DNA from: Mucilaginibacter tolerans
GTDB taxonomy: Bacteria; Bacteroidota; Bacteroidia; Sphingobacteriales; Sphingobacteriaceae
Assembly: GCF_030519375.1 (NCBI RefSeq)
Contig: NZ_JAUMKB010000003.1
Coordinates: 186,001 to 250,000 of the forward strand
Length of the DNA stretch: 64,000 nt
Direction: 5' to 3'
Every line of letters begins with the position of its first letter. The stretch's first letter is position 1. This document shows positions 42,484 through 49,832 of this stretch, piece after piece. A model generated the notes under the pieces. The model was not told the DNA's origin, did not search any database, and saw only the letters and a program-made list of their open reading frames with translations. The position numbers and the translations under genes are program-made.

Positions 42484-42672
42484 TCAGGCCGCCTGTCTTT
42501 CTCTTATTTCACGCTGAACGGTTGCCAGTTCAGCACGCAGGGTGGAAACTTTTGATATAATATTCAGACGGGTGGTTAATTCCTCGTCGTAGCGATAATT
42601 GTCCATTAGTAAAGATTTTATATCTTCTTGAAGCCTGTTAGCCCGCTTCTGCAGCACAGTAATCGATCTCAT
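42484..42672 (-). CDS. Small coiled-coil protein B (paralogue of 42156 gene)
   Basis: 62 residues, predicted helical hairpin with the C-terminal pattern VSTLRAELATVQREIRERQAA, matching the end of the 42156 protein (QLHQKLNHIMHEIKERRAG). No signal peptide or Cys. Unassigned family. Similarity of the pair at both termini implies a local duplication. Confidence 0.6.
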   Translation of the reverse strand: MRSITVLQKRANRLQEDIKSLLMDNYRYDEELTTRLNIISKVSTLRAELATVQREIRERQAA

Positions 42673-42833
42673 GATATTCCATATAATATATACTTAAACG
42701 AATATATTACCCCAAAAGTTTAATGCCGTGTGTTGTTACATTGTAAAATATGTATTTAAACGCTGCGTGGGACGCTTATTTTAAACCAATCAGGCTCACA
42801 ATCAGCGCATTTTAAAAAAATGTAAATTATTTT

Positions 42834-42863
42834 TTGACTAATTGATCACACATCCTATATTTG
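42834..42863 (+). promoter_or_regulatory. Consensus promoter of tRNA-Val
   Basis: TTG (42834-42836), 19 bases, then TATATTTG (42856-42863): an exact fit to the Bacteroidota housekeeping-sigma consensus TTG-N19-TAnnTTTG. Its last base lies 16 bases before the tRNA 5' end. Confidence 0.85.
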
Positions 42864-42878
42864 CAGTCCCAAAACAAA

Positions 42879-42953
42879 GGGAGTTTAGCTCAGCTGGTTC
42901 AGAGCATCTGCCTTACAAGCAGAGGGTCACTGGTTCGAACCCAGTAACTCCCA
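42879..42953 (+). tRNA. tRNA-Val (TAC)
   Basis: Cloverleaf with acceptor stem GGGAGTT/AACTCCC, discriminator A, anticodon loop CTTACAA (anticodon TAC, valine) and T loop GGTTCGAACCC. CCA is not encoded. Its 3' end serves as the insertion site of the genomic island. Confidence 0.97.
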
Positions 42954-42957
42954 CAAA
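42946..42957 (+). repeat. Left attachment repeat (attL-like)
   Basis: AACTCCCACAAA, identical to 46415-46426. It is the 3' end of tRNA-Val plus four bases. Confidence 0.75.
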
Positions 42958-42982
42958 CCCGACAGGAATGTCGGGTTTTTTT
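42958..42982 (+). terminator. Terminator after tRNA-Val
   Basis: CCCGACA-GGAA-TGTCGGG stem-loop followed by seven T. It sits 4 bases after the tRNA, in the first bases of the island. Confidence 0.9.
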
Positions 42983-43080
42983 ATTGCCTAAAGCTTTCCG
43001 AAGGCTAGGTAAAGAGCCCTATTTCGTATCTATTGTTTGCACATAGTTTGCACAAACAGATGACCATAACAAACTTATTT

Positions 43081-43518
43081 ATGGTTACCTATAAGATTTT
43101 ACTAGATACTCGTCGTCCCAAATCAGACGGAACTTACGCAGTCACAATCCGAATCACTTATGACCGAAGATCAACTACCTTCAATTCAGGGGTTTTTGTA
43201 AAAGAAGAACTTTGGATTTCAGAAAGGAGTCTAGTCGGTACAAATCATCCAAATGCAGCATTGTTGAATAAAACTATAACGGAGTGCTACTTAAAGGTTC
43301 AGAAGGCTGTAATAGGACTAGAATCCGAGAATGATTTTCGTTTCGAAAACCTTAAAGAAATCCTTAACGGTCAGCGGTCTAAACCAACAACAATCAAATC
43401 ATATATTTTCAAATTATTCGCAGATCAGCTAGTTACAGATATGTTGTCGATAAACCAAGCAGGCAACGCCATAGTATATAGAACTACCATCAATCGATTT
43501 ATTAACTTCGGAAAATAA
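43081..43518 (+). pseudogene. Truncated tyrosine integrase (N-terminal arm domain only)
   Basis: 146 residues beginning VTYKILLDTRRPKSDGTY, the start of Bacteroidota tyrosine recombinases with an arm-DNA-binding domain. The ORF then enters the SAM-like core-binding domain (TINRFINFGK) and stops; the whole catalytic domain with the R-H-R-Y residues is missing, though relatives have about 400 residues. The ATG at 43081 is preferred over upstream TTG/ATG codons by homology of this N-terminus. A tandem GTTTGCACA repeat with an 11-base period lies just upstream (43035-43054) and is a likely integrase arm site. Confidence 0.85.
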
Positions 43519-43656
43519 TCCGTAATTATATAATATTTTGAAATAGTCTTTTTCTTCTAACATATTGTTTAGCTATGCCTGCTTAATCTTTTTGAATTGT
43601 GAACGCACTGCATTTACAATTCAAATTTACTTCCGTTAGCTACTGGCAAAAATACG

Positions 43657-44511
43657 CTACGTAATAATTTTCAATTTAGCCACAAGGTCGTGGAAATACT
43701 GGGGCGACCAAATATCCAGCGCTTTAGGGTCTTTAATAAAACGCCTGATGTCGTTTATTACATAGTCCATTTTTACAGTATCTATCTTCTGTTTCAATAA
43801 CTCTCGAAATTTCGATTCAGTAATTTCTTCTTTATTCCAGTCTCCGCTATCTTTTGCCCGGATAACAAAGTGCGCTAAATTTAGTGGTATGCCTTTTCTG
43901 ATGTACCATTCCATATCATACCAGTCTCTGCCCTTTACATTTGTACCCCACTTACGAAATAATAAAGCATGCATCTTACCTGCAAAAAGATTAGGAAGTG
44001 TAAGGCACTTGACATAAAAAGATACCGGTTTCAATAATAGTTTTTCTTCCGTATCAAATGCCAGGGGCGGTTCTCGGTCTACTTCAATTTTGATCGTGAT
44101 ATTGGCTACCTGATTCAGGCCGCTTTGGGGAATAATACTTTCCAATACCAGTTCCTTCCAAATCGTTTCTGACTTCAAAAAGGCAGAATCTATATTGCTA
44201 TGCTTCGATTTCTGTTTTTCTTTGACAACTACCTGCATTCCTAAAGAACTGAACTCATTTATAATCGCATCCTGATATTTGTTTAATGAAAATTCAGGCT
44301 CGACCGCTAAGAGCGAAAAATCGAGGTCTTCTGAGAACCGGTCAAGGCCGTAAAATATTCTTAATGCGGTGCCGCCATAAAATGCAGCCTTTTCAAAAAA
44401 GCCGGCACGGGATAGTCCCGCCAGTGCAATTTCCTGCATCACTTCTCTAAGAGCGTCTTTTGCTTCCTGCTGGTTGACCGGCTTATATTCTTCAATCCAT
44501 TCCTTTATCAT
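43657..44511 (-). CDS. abiEii: AbiEii-type nucleotidyltransferase toxin
   Basis: 284 residues, DNA polymerase beta-type nucleotidyltransferase. The motif FYGGTALRIFYGL (about 44-56) is followed by RFSEDLDFSLL (two catalytic Asp, about 58-68). The conserved Lys in NLFAGKMHALL and GRDWYDMEWYI follow near 190-215. Partner of AbiEi in a type IV toxin-antitoxin system with abortive-infection activity in the founding examples; some relatives transfer nucleotides to tRNA. The start overlaps the antitoxin stop by 4 bases. All key residues are present, so it may be active. Confidence 0.92.
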   Translation of the reverse strand: MIKEWIEEYKPVNQQEAKDALREVMQEIALAGLSRAGFFEKAAFYGGTALRIFYGLDRFSEDLDFSLLAVEPEFSLNKYQDAIINEFSSLGMQVVVKEKQKSKHSNIDSAFLKSETIWKELVLESIIPQSGLNQVANITIKIEVDREPPLAFDTEEKLLLKPVSFYVKCLTLPNLFAGKMHALLFRKWGTNVKGRDWYDMEWYIRKGIPLNLAHFVIRAKDSGDWNKEEITESKFRELLKQKIDTVKMDYVINDIRRFIKDPKALDIWSPQYFHDLVAKLKIIT

Positions 44512-45146
44512 AGGCTTTCGATGGTTTTGATTAGCGTTCCCAGGCTGTCCTTTTTCGGGGCATCAGTAAGCCAGCTTAGAATATTTTTAAGATCCAACTT
44601 TTTGAGAGACGATTCCTCGATCCTCAGGTTTTCCAATAAGAAGTCTTTTGCCTGGGTTGTACTTCTTAACAATATACCTGACGTACCGACGATCTTGTCA
44701 CATAATGCCTTTTCGGGTGATGCAATGATTGCGCACTGATCAGATGAAAGCTTTACCAGGTTTAATCCGAATGCATAATAGGGTAAGGGAAGATGCGTAT
44801 AAGTAAATAAACCGACAGGCGTATTAAATTCTTTACTGGCCTTCGTAGTCATCGAAGCTGTTTCATATACCCGCTCAGGAATCAGGCCATGGTAAGATAA
44901 CGCCGTTTCAAGCGACACATAGCTTGGGCCATATATCTGATTTGCCAATACAACGCTTTCCGGTTTTGATGAACTAATTTTGGGACCTGTGATATATAAT
45001 CCCTTTTTAATTGACTCAATTACGCCTTCAGCTTTAAGTGCTTTTAACTTATCGTTTGGACGTTTATAGTCCTTTAGAAAAGACATCAATAATTGATGCG
45101 TTAATGGCTGTGATGAATAAGTTTGGATCGTTTGATTTAAGTCCAT
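44508..45146 (-). CDS. abiEi: AbiEi-type antitoxin
   Basis: 212 residues from the ATG at 45146; a TTG two codons upstream is possible. N-terminal winged helix (about 1-75; NDKLKALKAEGVIESIKKGLYITG) and C-terminal AbiEi domain (GPSYVSLETALSYHGLIPERVYETASMTTK, about 90-120; IASPEKALCDKI). AbiEi represses its own operon by binding inverted repeats and neutralises the toxin. A perfect palindrome sits 24 bases upstream at 45170-45194. It overlaps abiEii by 4 bases. Confidence 0.92.
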   Translation of the reverse strand: MDLNQTIQTYSSQPLTHQLLMSFLKDYKRPNDKLKALKAEGVIESIKKGLYITGPKISSSKPESVVLANQIYGPSYVSLETALSYHGLIPERVYETASMTTKASKEFNTPVGLFTYTHLPLPYYAFGLNLVKLSSDQCAIIASPEKALCDKIVGTSGILLRSTTQAKDFLLENLRIEESSLKKLDLKNILSWLTDAPKKDSLGTLIKTIESL

Positions 45147-45169
45147 ATTCAAATGTAATATTTTAATGC

Positions 45170-45194
45170 GATAATCGGAAATATTCCGATTATC
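45170..45194. promoter_or_regulatory. AbiEi operator-like palindrome
   Basis: GATAATCGGAA-ATA-TTCCGATTATC: perfect 11-base arms around a 3-base spacer. An isolated half-site CGATTATC lies further upstream at 45258-45265. AbiEi of Streptococcus binds paired inverted repeats of about this size to autoregulate. Confidence 0.8.
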
Positions 45195-45354
45195 TATCCA
45201 TTAATTTACATACTAATTATAGAATGCAATATTTTAGATACATAAACGATTTTTTTTCGATTATCCATTGAAAATTTAACAGGTGCAAATTCCTAATTAA
45301 GCCTTCAGCGTCAAAATACTTTGCCATAAATACATCCTGCTTAATTTCGTACTT

Positions 45355-45649
45355 ATGAAGCATGGAAAAATCTGCTAATTGAATCGCCGGTAAGAATTCA
45401 AGGGGACCCGGAAAGAGATATTTTTCTGCGCCAGCTGTCTTATCGCTCTATTCAAGTCGGATTATCCTGGGTTGCAGTGAGCCACTATTTAAATGACTGG
45501 ATTATCGAAATAGTCGATGTAACTGATCATGCAAAAAAATTTCTCAGATGGTCGCCAACGATGAAGTAGACAAGGCAAGGGATTTATTGCCATGTGAAAA
45601 GCCTTATCCCCTGCCTGAAAAATTAGCCGCAAAAATTAGCGCTCGTTAG
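45355..45649 (+). pseudogene. Frameshifted small gene, function unknown
   Basis: No intact ORF. Adding one A to the A5 run at 45366-45370 and one A to the A7 run at 45533-45539 restores a single 98-residue frame from the ATG at 45355 to the TAG at 45649. It contains SPVRIQGDPERDIFLRQLSY, GLSWVAVSHYLNDW and PCEKPYPLPEKLAAKISAR. 295 bases plus two gives a whole number of codons. The segment after the second shift shares its reading frame with a plausible protein end (Pro- and charged-rich). It overlaps the convergent gene by 14 bases. Family unknown. Confidence 0.75.
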
Positions 45650-46156
45650 CTATATTCGATAGATGAAAAGCGGCATTTTCACTTATTATTTCATCATCGG
45701 AGTTCTTTAGCAAAATCAATTTTTCAATCGCTTCTGGAGTACCGATTGCGCTTAGTACCCACGTACATTTTTTGGCCAGAGCCCGCGTCTCGTCATCGTC
45801 GGGGACATTGATGGCTGTTTTGTATAGCTTATCAACATATTCAGGACGCGGAATCTCCTCTAACATACTTACAATATTTTCGTCCGAGATATGCCATTTT
45901 TCATCCAGCAACGGCAATAGTATATCAGCGTAGTCTTTATCTGCGCCATCTAGTGTTATAAGGGTTAGAGTACTCTGCAACCCTTTTTGTCCTTGTTCTT
46001 TATGTATTCTTCCAATTAATGAAGGATATTGGGCGTATATTTTTTGGGCACACCTTTCGGAAATTGTGCGATGTAAAGATTAAGATCTTTAAAATTTCTG
46101 GCATCGTCAATCGTTTCTAACAATCCCTTATAATATTTATCGATGTCAAACATCAT
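45636..46156 (-). pseudogene. Frameshifted HEAT-like immunity-type gene
   Basis: Adding one A on the minus strand in the six-base run at 46040-46045 joins the two visible frames into one 173-residue protein, starting MMFDIDKYYKGLLETIDD and ending FHLSNIANER. 521 bases plus one gives a whole number of codons. The second half (ALAKKCTWVLSAIGTPEAIEKLILLKNSDDEIISENAAFHL) has the helix-loop-helix rhythm of HEAT repeats. Its ATG overlaps the stop of the toxin-like gene at 46153 (ATGA), so it was translated right after it, the usual order of a toxin and its immunity gene. Read as it stands, only a 46-residue fragment and an internal ORF (45636-45980) remain. Confidence 0.75.
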
Positions 46157-46425
46157 GGTATTATTTTTACACTTTTTATCCAGGGATTAAACATATCGAC
46201 ATTTTGTTGGGTTCCCAAATTCCATGCCGGGTCTTCGTATTTCCACATAAATTTCCCGCGTGACGCCCAGCCTTTCGCGGCCTCGATTGTTCTATGATAA
46301 ACGGCGTTCTCTTCAATGGCTTCCAATGCACCTGGTTTCATTTCCATTTCAACAAGCACATCATACCCCTTTTTTAACAGATACTTCCGGGAATATGCTG
46401 CCTCTGACGACACAAACTCCCACAA
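46153..46425 (-). CDS. Truncated C-terminal toxin-like fragment, broken at island end
   Basis: About 90 residues, open from the left attachment-like repeat with no ATG; the first usable codon is a TTG at 46425, inside the repeat. Contains the segments SSEAAYSRKYLLKKGYDVLV, KGWASRGKFMWKYEDP and NPWIKSVKIIP. Aromatic-rich small C-terminal domains followed at once by an immunity gene are typical of polymorphic toxins, but I do not recognise the family. The frame stays open across the junction into host DNA, so the upstream part was lost when the island end formed. Probably not expressed. Confidence 0.55.
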   Translation of the reverse strand: MWEFVSSEAAYSRKYLLKKGYDVLVEMEMKPGALEAIEENAVYHRTIEAAKGWASRGKFMWKYEDPAWNLGTQQNVDMFNPWIKSVKIIP

Positions 46426-46426
46426 A
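46415..46426 (+). repeat. Right attachment repeat (attR-like)
   Basis: AACTCCCACAAA, identical to the 3' end of tRNA-Val (42946-42957), directly followed by the terminator at 46428. Confidence 0.75.
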
Positions 46427-46427
46427 A

Positions 46428-46451
46428 GCCACCATATCGGTGGCTTTTTTT
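46428..46451 (+). terminator. Terminator at right island end, probable ancestral tRNA-Val terminator
   Basis: GCCACC-ATATC-GGTGGC stem-loop, flanked by AAAA and seven T. No intact plus-strand gene lies before it, which fits an original position just downstream of tRNA-Val. Confidence 0.85.
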
Positions 46452-46496
46452 GTTTTATTCGCCTTACAACCTAAATCGCATAATTAACACGAGACC

Positions 46497-47870
46497 TCAT
46501 CGCCAATCGGCCCAACTACTTTGCGCTGCCCAATTGTCGCTCAGCGCGCCGCGGTAACTTACCTGAGTGAAAAATGCATCCGAAAAATATGTCCCAGAAA
46601 AATCAGCTCCTGTTAAAGCCGGCGAGTTGCTTGCAGGGCGCAGGTCGGGCGCTCCCATAGTGTTATACATCATCATCAGTTTCATATCAGCAGATGTTGC
46701 AATAACCACATTTTTATTGACAGCGTTGGTTTCAAATACCGTCAATACAGGGTCGGCAAATACACCTTTTATGTCCTGATCCCAGCAAAATGTCCGGGCA
46801 AGTGTGTCAGCCTCCACCAGGTTGCTTCTGAATTCGGCATTATCATCGTTCAGGATAAGAGGCCGGGTTCGTGGGCAAACCATAAATGCGCCTTCTGAGT
46901 ATTCAGCCACAATGGAATTCCTTACAGCCAACCGTGTCCCCTTGCGCATGTATACGCCCTGATTGATATTTGTTTTTGTGGCGTCGATCCCCTGCGGACC
47001 TATAATGGTCATATTTGAAACAACGGGCCGGGTGTAGGGTGTATTGCTGGTAGGAACAGAGTCGTTATAACTTTCGAACCCATTAGCCCTTAATGCCTGC
47101 GACGAAGCATGTGTCCGGTATCCGATCAAGAATTGCAGTTTGCCTTCATACCCCAGGTCAAAATCAAAGTCATCATCACCGCAATTATAACTGATCAGGT
47201 GGGCAGCATTTACTGTACCACCCACAAACTGAAAACTGTCGTCATTTGAATATTTCACCATCACATTATCAATATGAGTACCTGAGCCTACACCTGCTAA
47301 AACAAGGCCGCTTGCTTTATCTACTGCCCATTCATCTTCGGCCGGTGGATTAATCCCACCTGTATACTCGAGCCTGAGATAAGTAACTGTCCCGGAGTTG
47401 TCGTTCGCAGCCTGACCGCCATACTGGGTATCAGCGGTAACAGGTAAACCAGCCACATGCCCTACACCTACATTTGCCGGGGCATTGCCCAATAAAATGA
47501 TCGCTCCCCAGTCGCCCGGCGCTTTTGTTGTTGCCGCCGAGGTAAAGACAACGGGTTTATCGATTGTGCCATTAATATTTAATTTAGAATTCTGAGTGAT
47601 CACCAGCAGGCTCTTAGCCGATCGCTCTGCATTTGCCTGTGCATAAATTGTCACTCCTGCCGGAATGGTAAGCGTCGCATTATTCTTTACATACACCTGT
47701 CCCTTAAGCAAATAATTTTTAGAGGGGTCGAGCGTCATGTCTTTAGTGATTGAACCCTGCAGCGTATCAAGCTTACGATTTCCCGTTGGGTTGATGTTTA
47801 CTGAATGTTCTTTTTTACAGCTGGCAAACACACCTATCCCTGCCAGTATTAGTAAAATTATCTTTTTCAT
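46497..47870 (-). CDS. Predicted surface lipoprotein with beta-helix-like body
   Basis: 457 residues. Lipobox FASC gives an anchor Cys near residue 18, followed by KKEHS. The body contains motifs of a right-handed beta-helix type: VKNNATLTIPAGVTIYAQ, SKLNINGTIDKPVVFTS, YLRLEYTGGINPP and IDNVMVKYSNDDSFQFVGG, ending SWADWR. Bacteroidota have many such lipoproteins of unknown role, often regulated with a TonB-dependent receptor. It begins beyond the island's right end, in core DNA. No partner gene adjoins. Confidence 0.8.
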   Translation of the reverse strand: MKKIILLILAGIGVFASCKKEHSVNINPTGNRKLDTLQGSITKDMTLDPSKNYLLKGQVYVKNNATLTIPAGVTIYAQANAERSAKSLLVITQNSKLNINGTIDKPVVFTSAATTKAPGDWGAIILLGNAPANVGVGHVAGLPVTADTQYGGQAANDNSGTVTYLRLEYTGGINPPAEDEWAVDKASGLVLAGVGSGTHIDNVMVKYSNDDSFQFVGGTVNAAHLISYNCGDDDFDFDLGYEGKLQFLIGYRTHASSQALRANGFESYNDSVPTSNTPYTRPVVSNMTIIGPQGIDATKTNINQGVYMRKGTRLAVRNSIVAEYSEGAFMVCPRTRPLILNDDNAEFRSNLVEADTLARTFCWDQDIKGVFADPVLTVFETNAVNKNVVIATSADMKLMMMYNTMGAPDLRPASNSPALTGADFSGTYFSDAFFTQVSYRGALSDNWAAQSSWADWR

Positions 47871-48134
47871 AGTAACTAGAATTATTTAACTAATAACTAA
47901 TAGATATTAAGTAATGTTTCTGTTTCGCTGGAAAAAAAACTGTGCTGAAACAAGCGTAAAAGCTTATAAAATCATGTTTAGGTGTGGTGCGCTTGAACAG
48001 CGGTTATTGAAAGCAATTGGTAAGCGAGTTTTAAGAAATAGTTAAATATATTCCCGGCGAGAACATGGGTATAAGTCTCTGGGTCTAATGCAAAAATAGA
48101 CTATCGCGCACGAATCGGCGAAGCAAAAAGAGTA

Positions 48135-48542
48135 TCAGAAAGAAGCACTAACCAACAAACTGGTTACAGCCGGATCAAGTATTGACTTCACATGATTTAC
48201 GGATTCCTTGGCAGTGCTATACAATTCATTTTTGTAGATCACATGATTTACACCGAGAACCTTCAAAAATGAGTCTATTTTGCGGTTCGCGGTACTTTTA
48301 AAGCAACATATCTTGATCTTATTATAATAGGCGTTGGTGCGGATACGGCGCAATATTTTTTCCATATCCTTATCCATATAATCGTAATCAAATATGATTA
48401 AATGAGGGGCAAGCTCATAAATTGCTGGGAAAACACGATCAACTTCTGTGACATGCTTTATTTGCTTATTATTAGCTAAAAGCTGTACAGAAAAAATGTT
48501 AGGGGCGACTAGCAGGACTCTTTCAGTCCTAAAATGTATCAT
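48135..48542 (-). CDS. Receiver-like domain protein, degenerate
   Basis: 135 residues from the ATG at 48542. Response-regulator-like fold: RVLLVAP start, the presumed phospho-acceptor region LIIFDYDYMDKDM (about 50-62), and a C-terminal LGVNHVIYKNE with the switch Lys. The acidic pocket at the N-terminus (normally two Asp/Glu after the first strand) is missing, since the strand reads LLVAPNIFS, so phosphorylation is doubtful. No output domain and no adjacent kinase. May work as a pseudo-receiver. Confidence 0.65.
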   Translation of the reverse strand: MIHFRTERVLLVAPNIFSVQLLANNKQIKHVTEVDRVFPAIYELAPHLIIFDYDYMDKDMEKILRRIRTNAYYNKIKICCFKSTANRKIDSFLKVLGVNHVIYKNELYSTAKESVNHVKSILDPAVTSLLVSASF

Positions 48543-48637
48543 GCTCAATTTTTTACGGATATTTAAAGTTAATACCTAGTTTCTATATTGTCAAGTATCT
48601 GTCAATCAGTAAGAAGCAAATTGGCTGATGGGTCGTT

Positions 48638-48676
48638 AAAAAAGCAGGCCCTTCCGAATCTTTTTACGGAAGGGCC
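48638..48676 (-). terminator. Terminator after SIMPL gene
   Basis: Perfect 10-base stem GGCCCTTCCG/CGGAAGGGCC around a 10-base loop. On the minus strand it is followed by TGCTTTTTTAACG. It closes the gene at 48709. Confidence 0.88.
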
Positions 48677-48708
48677 ATGCAAATGTTACAATATTATTTT
48701 AGAATATT

Positions 48709-49398
48709 TTATTGTGCAATTTCGAATATTGCCTGCACCTGGAAGCTCAATTTTATAGGCTTAATATCAATGTCGGAGTCATCCGGAGCGGCGTTCAAAT
48801 TGACTGCTTTAGCCATATACATCGGACGAGGGGATGGGAAGCTGCTGTTGTCATTTTCAGTAATATCTATAGGTCTGCCAACCTTTTCATTGATACTGTT
48901 GAGCAGATAAGTTGCCTTCTCTTTTGCAGCGAGAAGTGCCTGTATTTTAAGCTCTTGCTTTAACTGAGGCATCTTAGAGTAGTCGTAACTTTCCACGTAT
49001 GTGGATTGTATCCCTTTAGGGTCAACCTGGCTAAGTATTGCATTAAATTTATTCAGATCATGGAACCGAATGCTGTATTGTTTGCTTGCCAGGAAGTCGG
49101 GATTCTTCTTTTTCTGCAGCGTATTATTCCATGCCGAAACATTGCTTATTGTGAAATCTTCTTTCGCTATACCTGCTGATTTTACAGCACTTTCAAGCTG
49201 ATTTTCCAGTTGGTTAATAGTGGTCTTCTTCTTCCCGTCAAGATATTCCTGTAACGAAATAGTTACATTTATAATGTCTGGAGTTACCTCTTTTTCTGCG
49301 ATTCCGGTTACTTCAATCTTTCTTCTCAGGTCCACATTCTGTGCAAAAGCACCATAGCTGCATAAGCCAAGCGCCACAATGATCAATAGTTTTTTCAT
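48709..49398 (-). CDS. SIMPL-domain (DUF541) periplasmic protein
   Basis: 229 residues. Signal peptide 1-19 ending GAFAQN. SIMPL domain over most of the rest, beginning IEVTGIAEKEVTPDIINVTISLQEY and containing KQYSIRFHDLNKFNAILSQVDPKG and AKEKATYLLNSINEKVGRPIDI. Proteins of this family are periplasmic or outer-surface proteins of the BP26/Irg-like group, with unclear biochemical activity. Single gene with its own terminator. Confidence 0.9.
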   Translation of the reverse strand: MKKLLIIVALGLCSYGAFAQNVDLRRKIEVTGIAEKEVTPDIINVTISLQEYLDGKKKTTINQLENQLESAVKSAGIAKEDFTISNVSAWNNTLQKKKNPDFLASKQYSIRFHDLNKFNAILSQVDPKGIQSTYVESYDYSKMPQLKQELKIQALLAAKEKATYLLNSINEKVGRPIDITENDNSSFPSPRPMYMAKAVNLNAAPDDSDIDIKPIKLSFQVQAIFEIAQ

Positions 49399-49514
49399 AG
49401 TTATTATAATATTTAAGATATTGACTATAGACGAAGTTAAAGGTTAATTCGCAACACTCAATTTTAAAAATGACGAATGGATGGTTTGTTTTGAGGCAAT
49501 ATGCATAAAAAATC

Positions 49515-49549
49515 AAAGGACAACCGCAATTTATACAGTTGTCCTTTTT
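49515..49549. terminator. Bidirectional hairpin with T-tract, no attached gene
   Basis: AAAGGACAAC and GTTGTCCTTT, 10-base arms, 13-base loop, five T on the plus side. No plus-strand gene ends near it. Confidence 0.6.
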
Positions 49550-49780
49550 AAGGGGTAGTAATAAGGACTAAGCATCACAAAGTACCGCATTAAACTCCTC
49601 AACCGCAACCCGTGTTTTCACGGTATTTTAAGATCCACGAAAAAAACCAAATAACGTTTTTGATGGCGTCAGAGCACTTTTTAATTTTCATTTTTAATCA
49701 ATAGTTAAAAATAATTTTCATAGCAGGTTTTTGAGGGTTCCCCGGGCAGCAATTAGGGGGGCCAAAAAAGTTAGTTCACA

Positions 49781-49805
49781 AAAAGAGCCGCTATCAAAGC
49801 GGCTC
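49781..49805 (-). terminator. Terminator of the ileS-dksA-lspA operon
   Basis: GAGCCGC/GCGGCTC stem, 7-base loop, five T on the minus strand. It lies 28 bases past the lspA stop. Confidence 0.9.
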
Positions 49806-49832
49806 CAAAATTATTTTGTATAAATTTAATTT

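Larger units (their letters stand above)
42946..46426. mobile_element. Decayed genomic island at tRNA-Val
   Basis: About 3.5 kb between two copies of the 12-base repeat AACTCCCACAAA, the left copy covering the last eight bases of tRNA-Val. Contents: truncated tyrosine integrase, AbiEi/AbiEii pair, and a right-hand group of pseudogenes plus a truncated toxin-like gene. The right repeat is followed at once by a strong terminator, which is likely the original terminator of tRNA-Val, while the one at 42958 came in with the island. The integrase is incomplete, so the island can no longer excise by itself. Confidence 0.8.
49399..49832. other. Gap with bidirectional terminator, no gene seen
   Basis: 434 bases between the divergent start of the SIMPL gene and the 3' end of lspA. 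A 10-base-stem hairpin AAAGGACAAC/GTTGTCCTTT at 49515-49547 is followed by T on both strands. A small CCGTG-TTTT-CACGG hairpin lies near 49610. Between about 49640 and 49760 the DNA is AT-rich with poly-T and poly-A runs. No coding ORF found. Confidence 0.55.

Noticed and set aside
45348..46156. All three frameshifts as sequencing errors
   Set aside because: Possible, but longer A-runs in core genes of the same window are intact and the changes are confined to the right part of an already decayed island. Left open pending reads.
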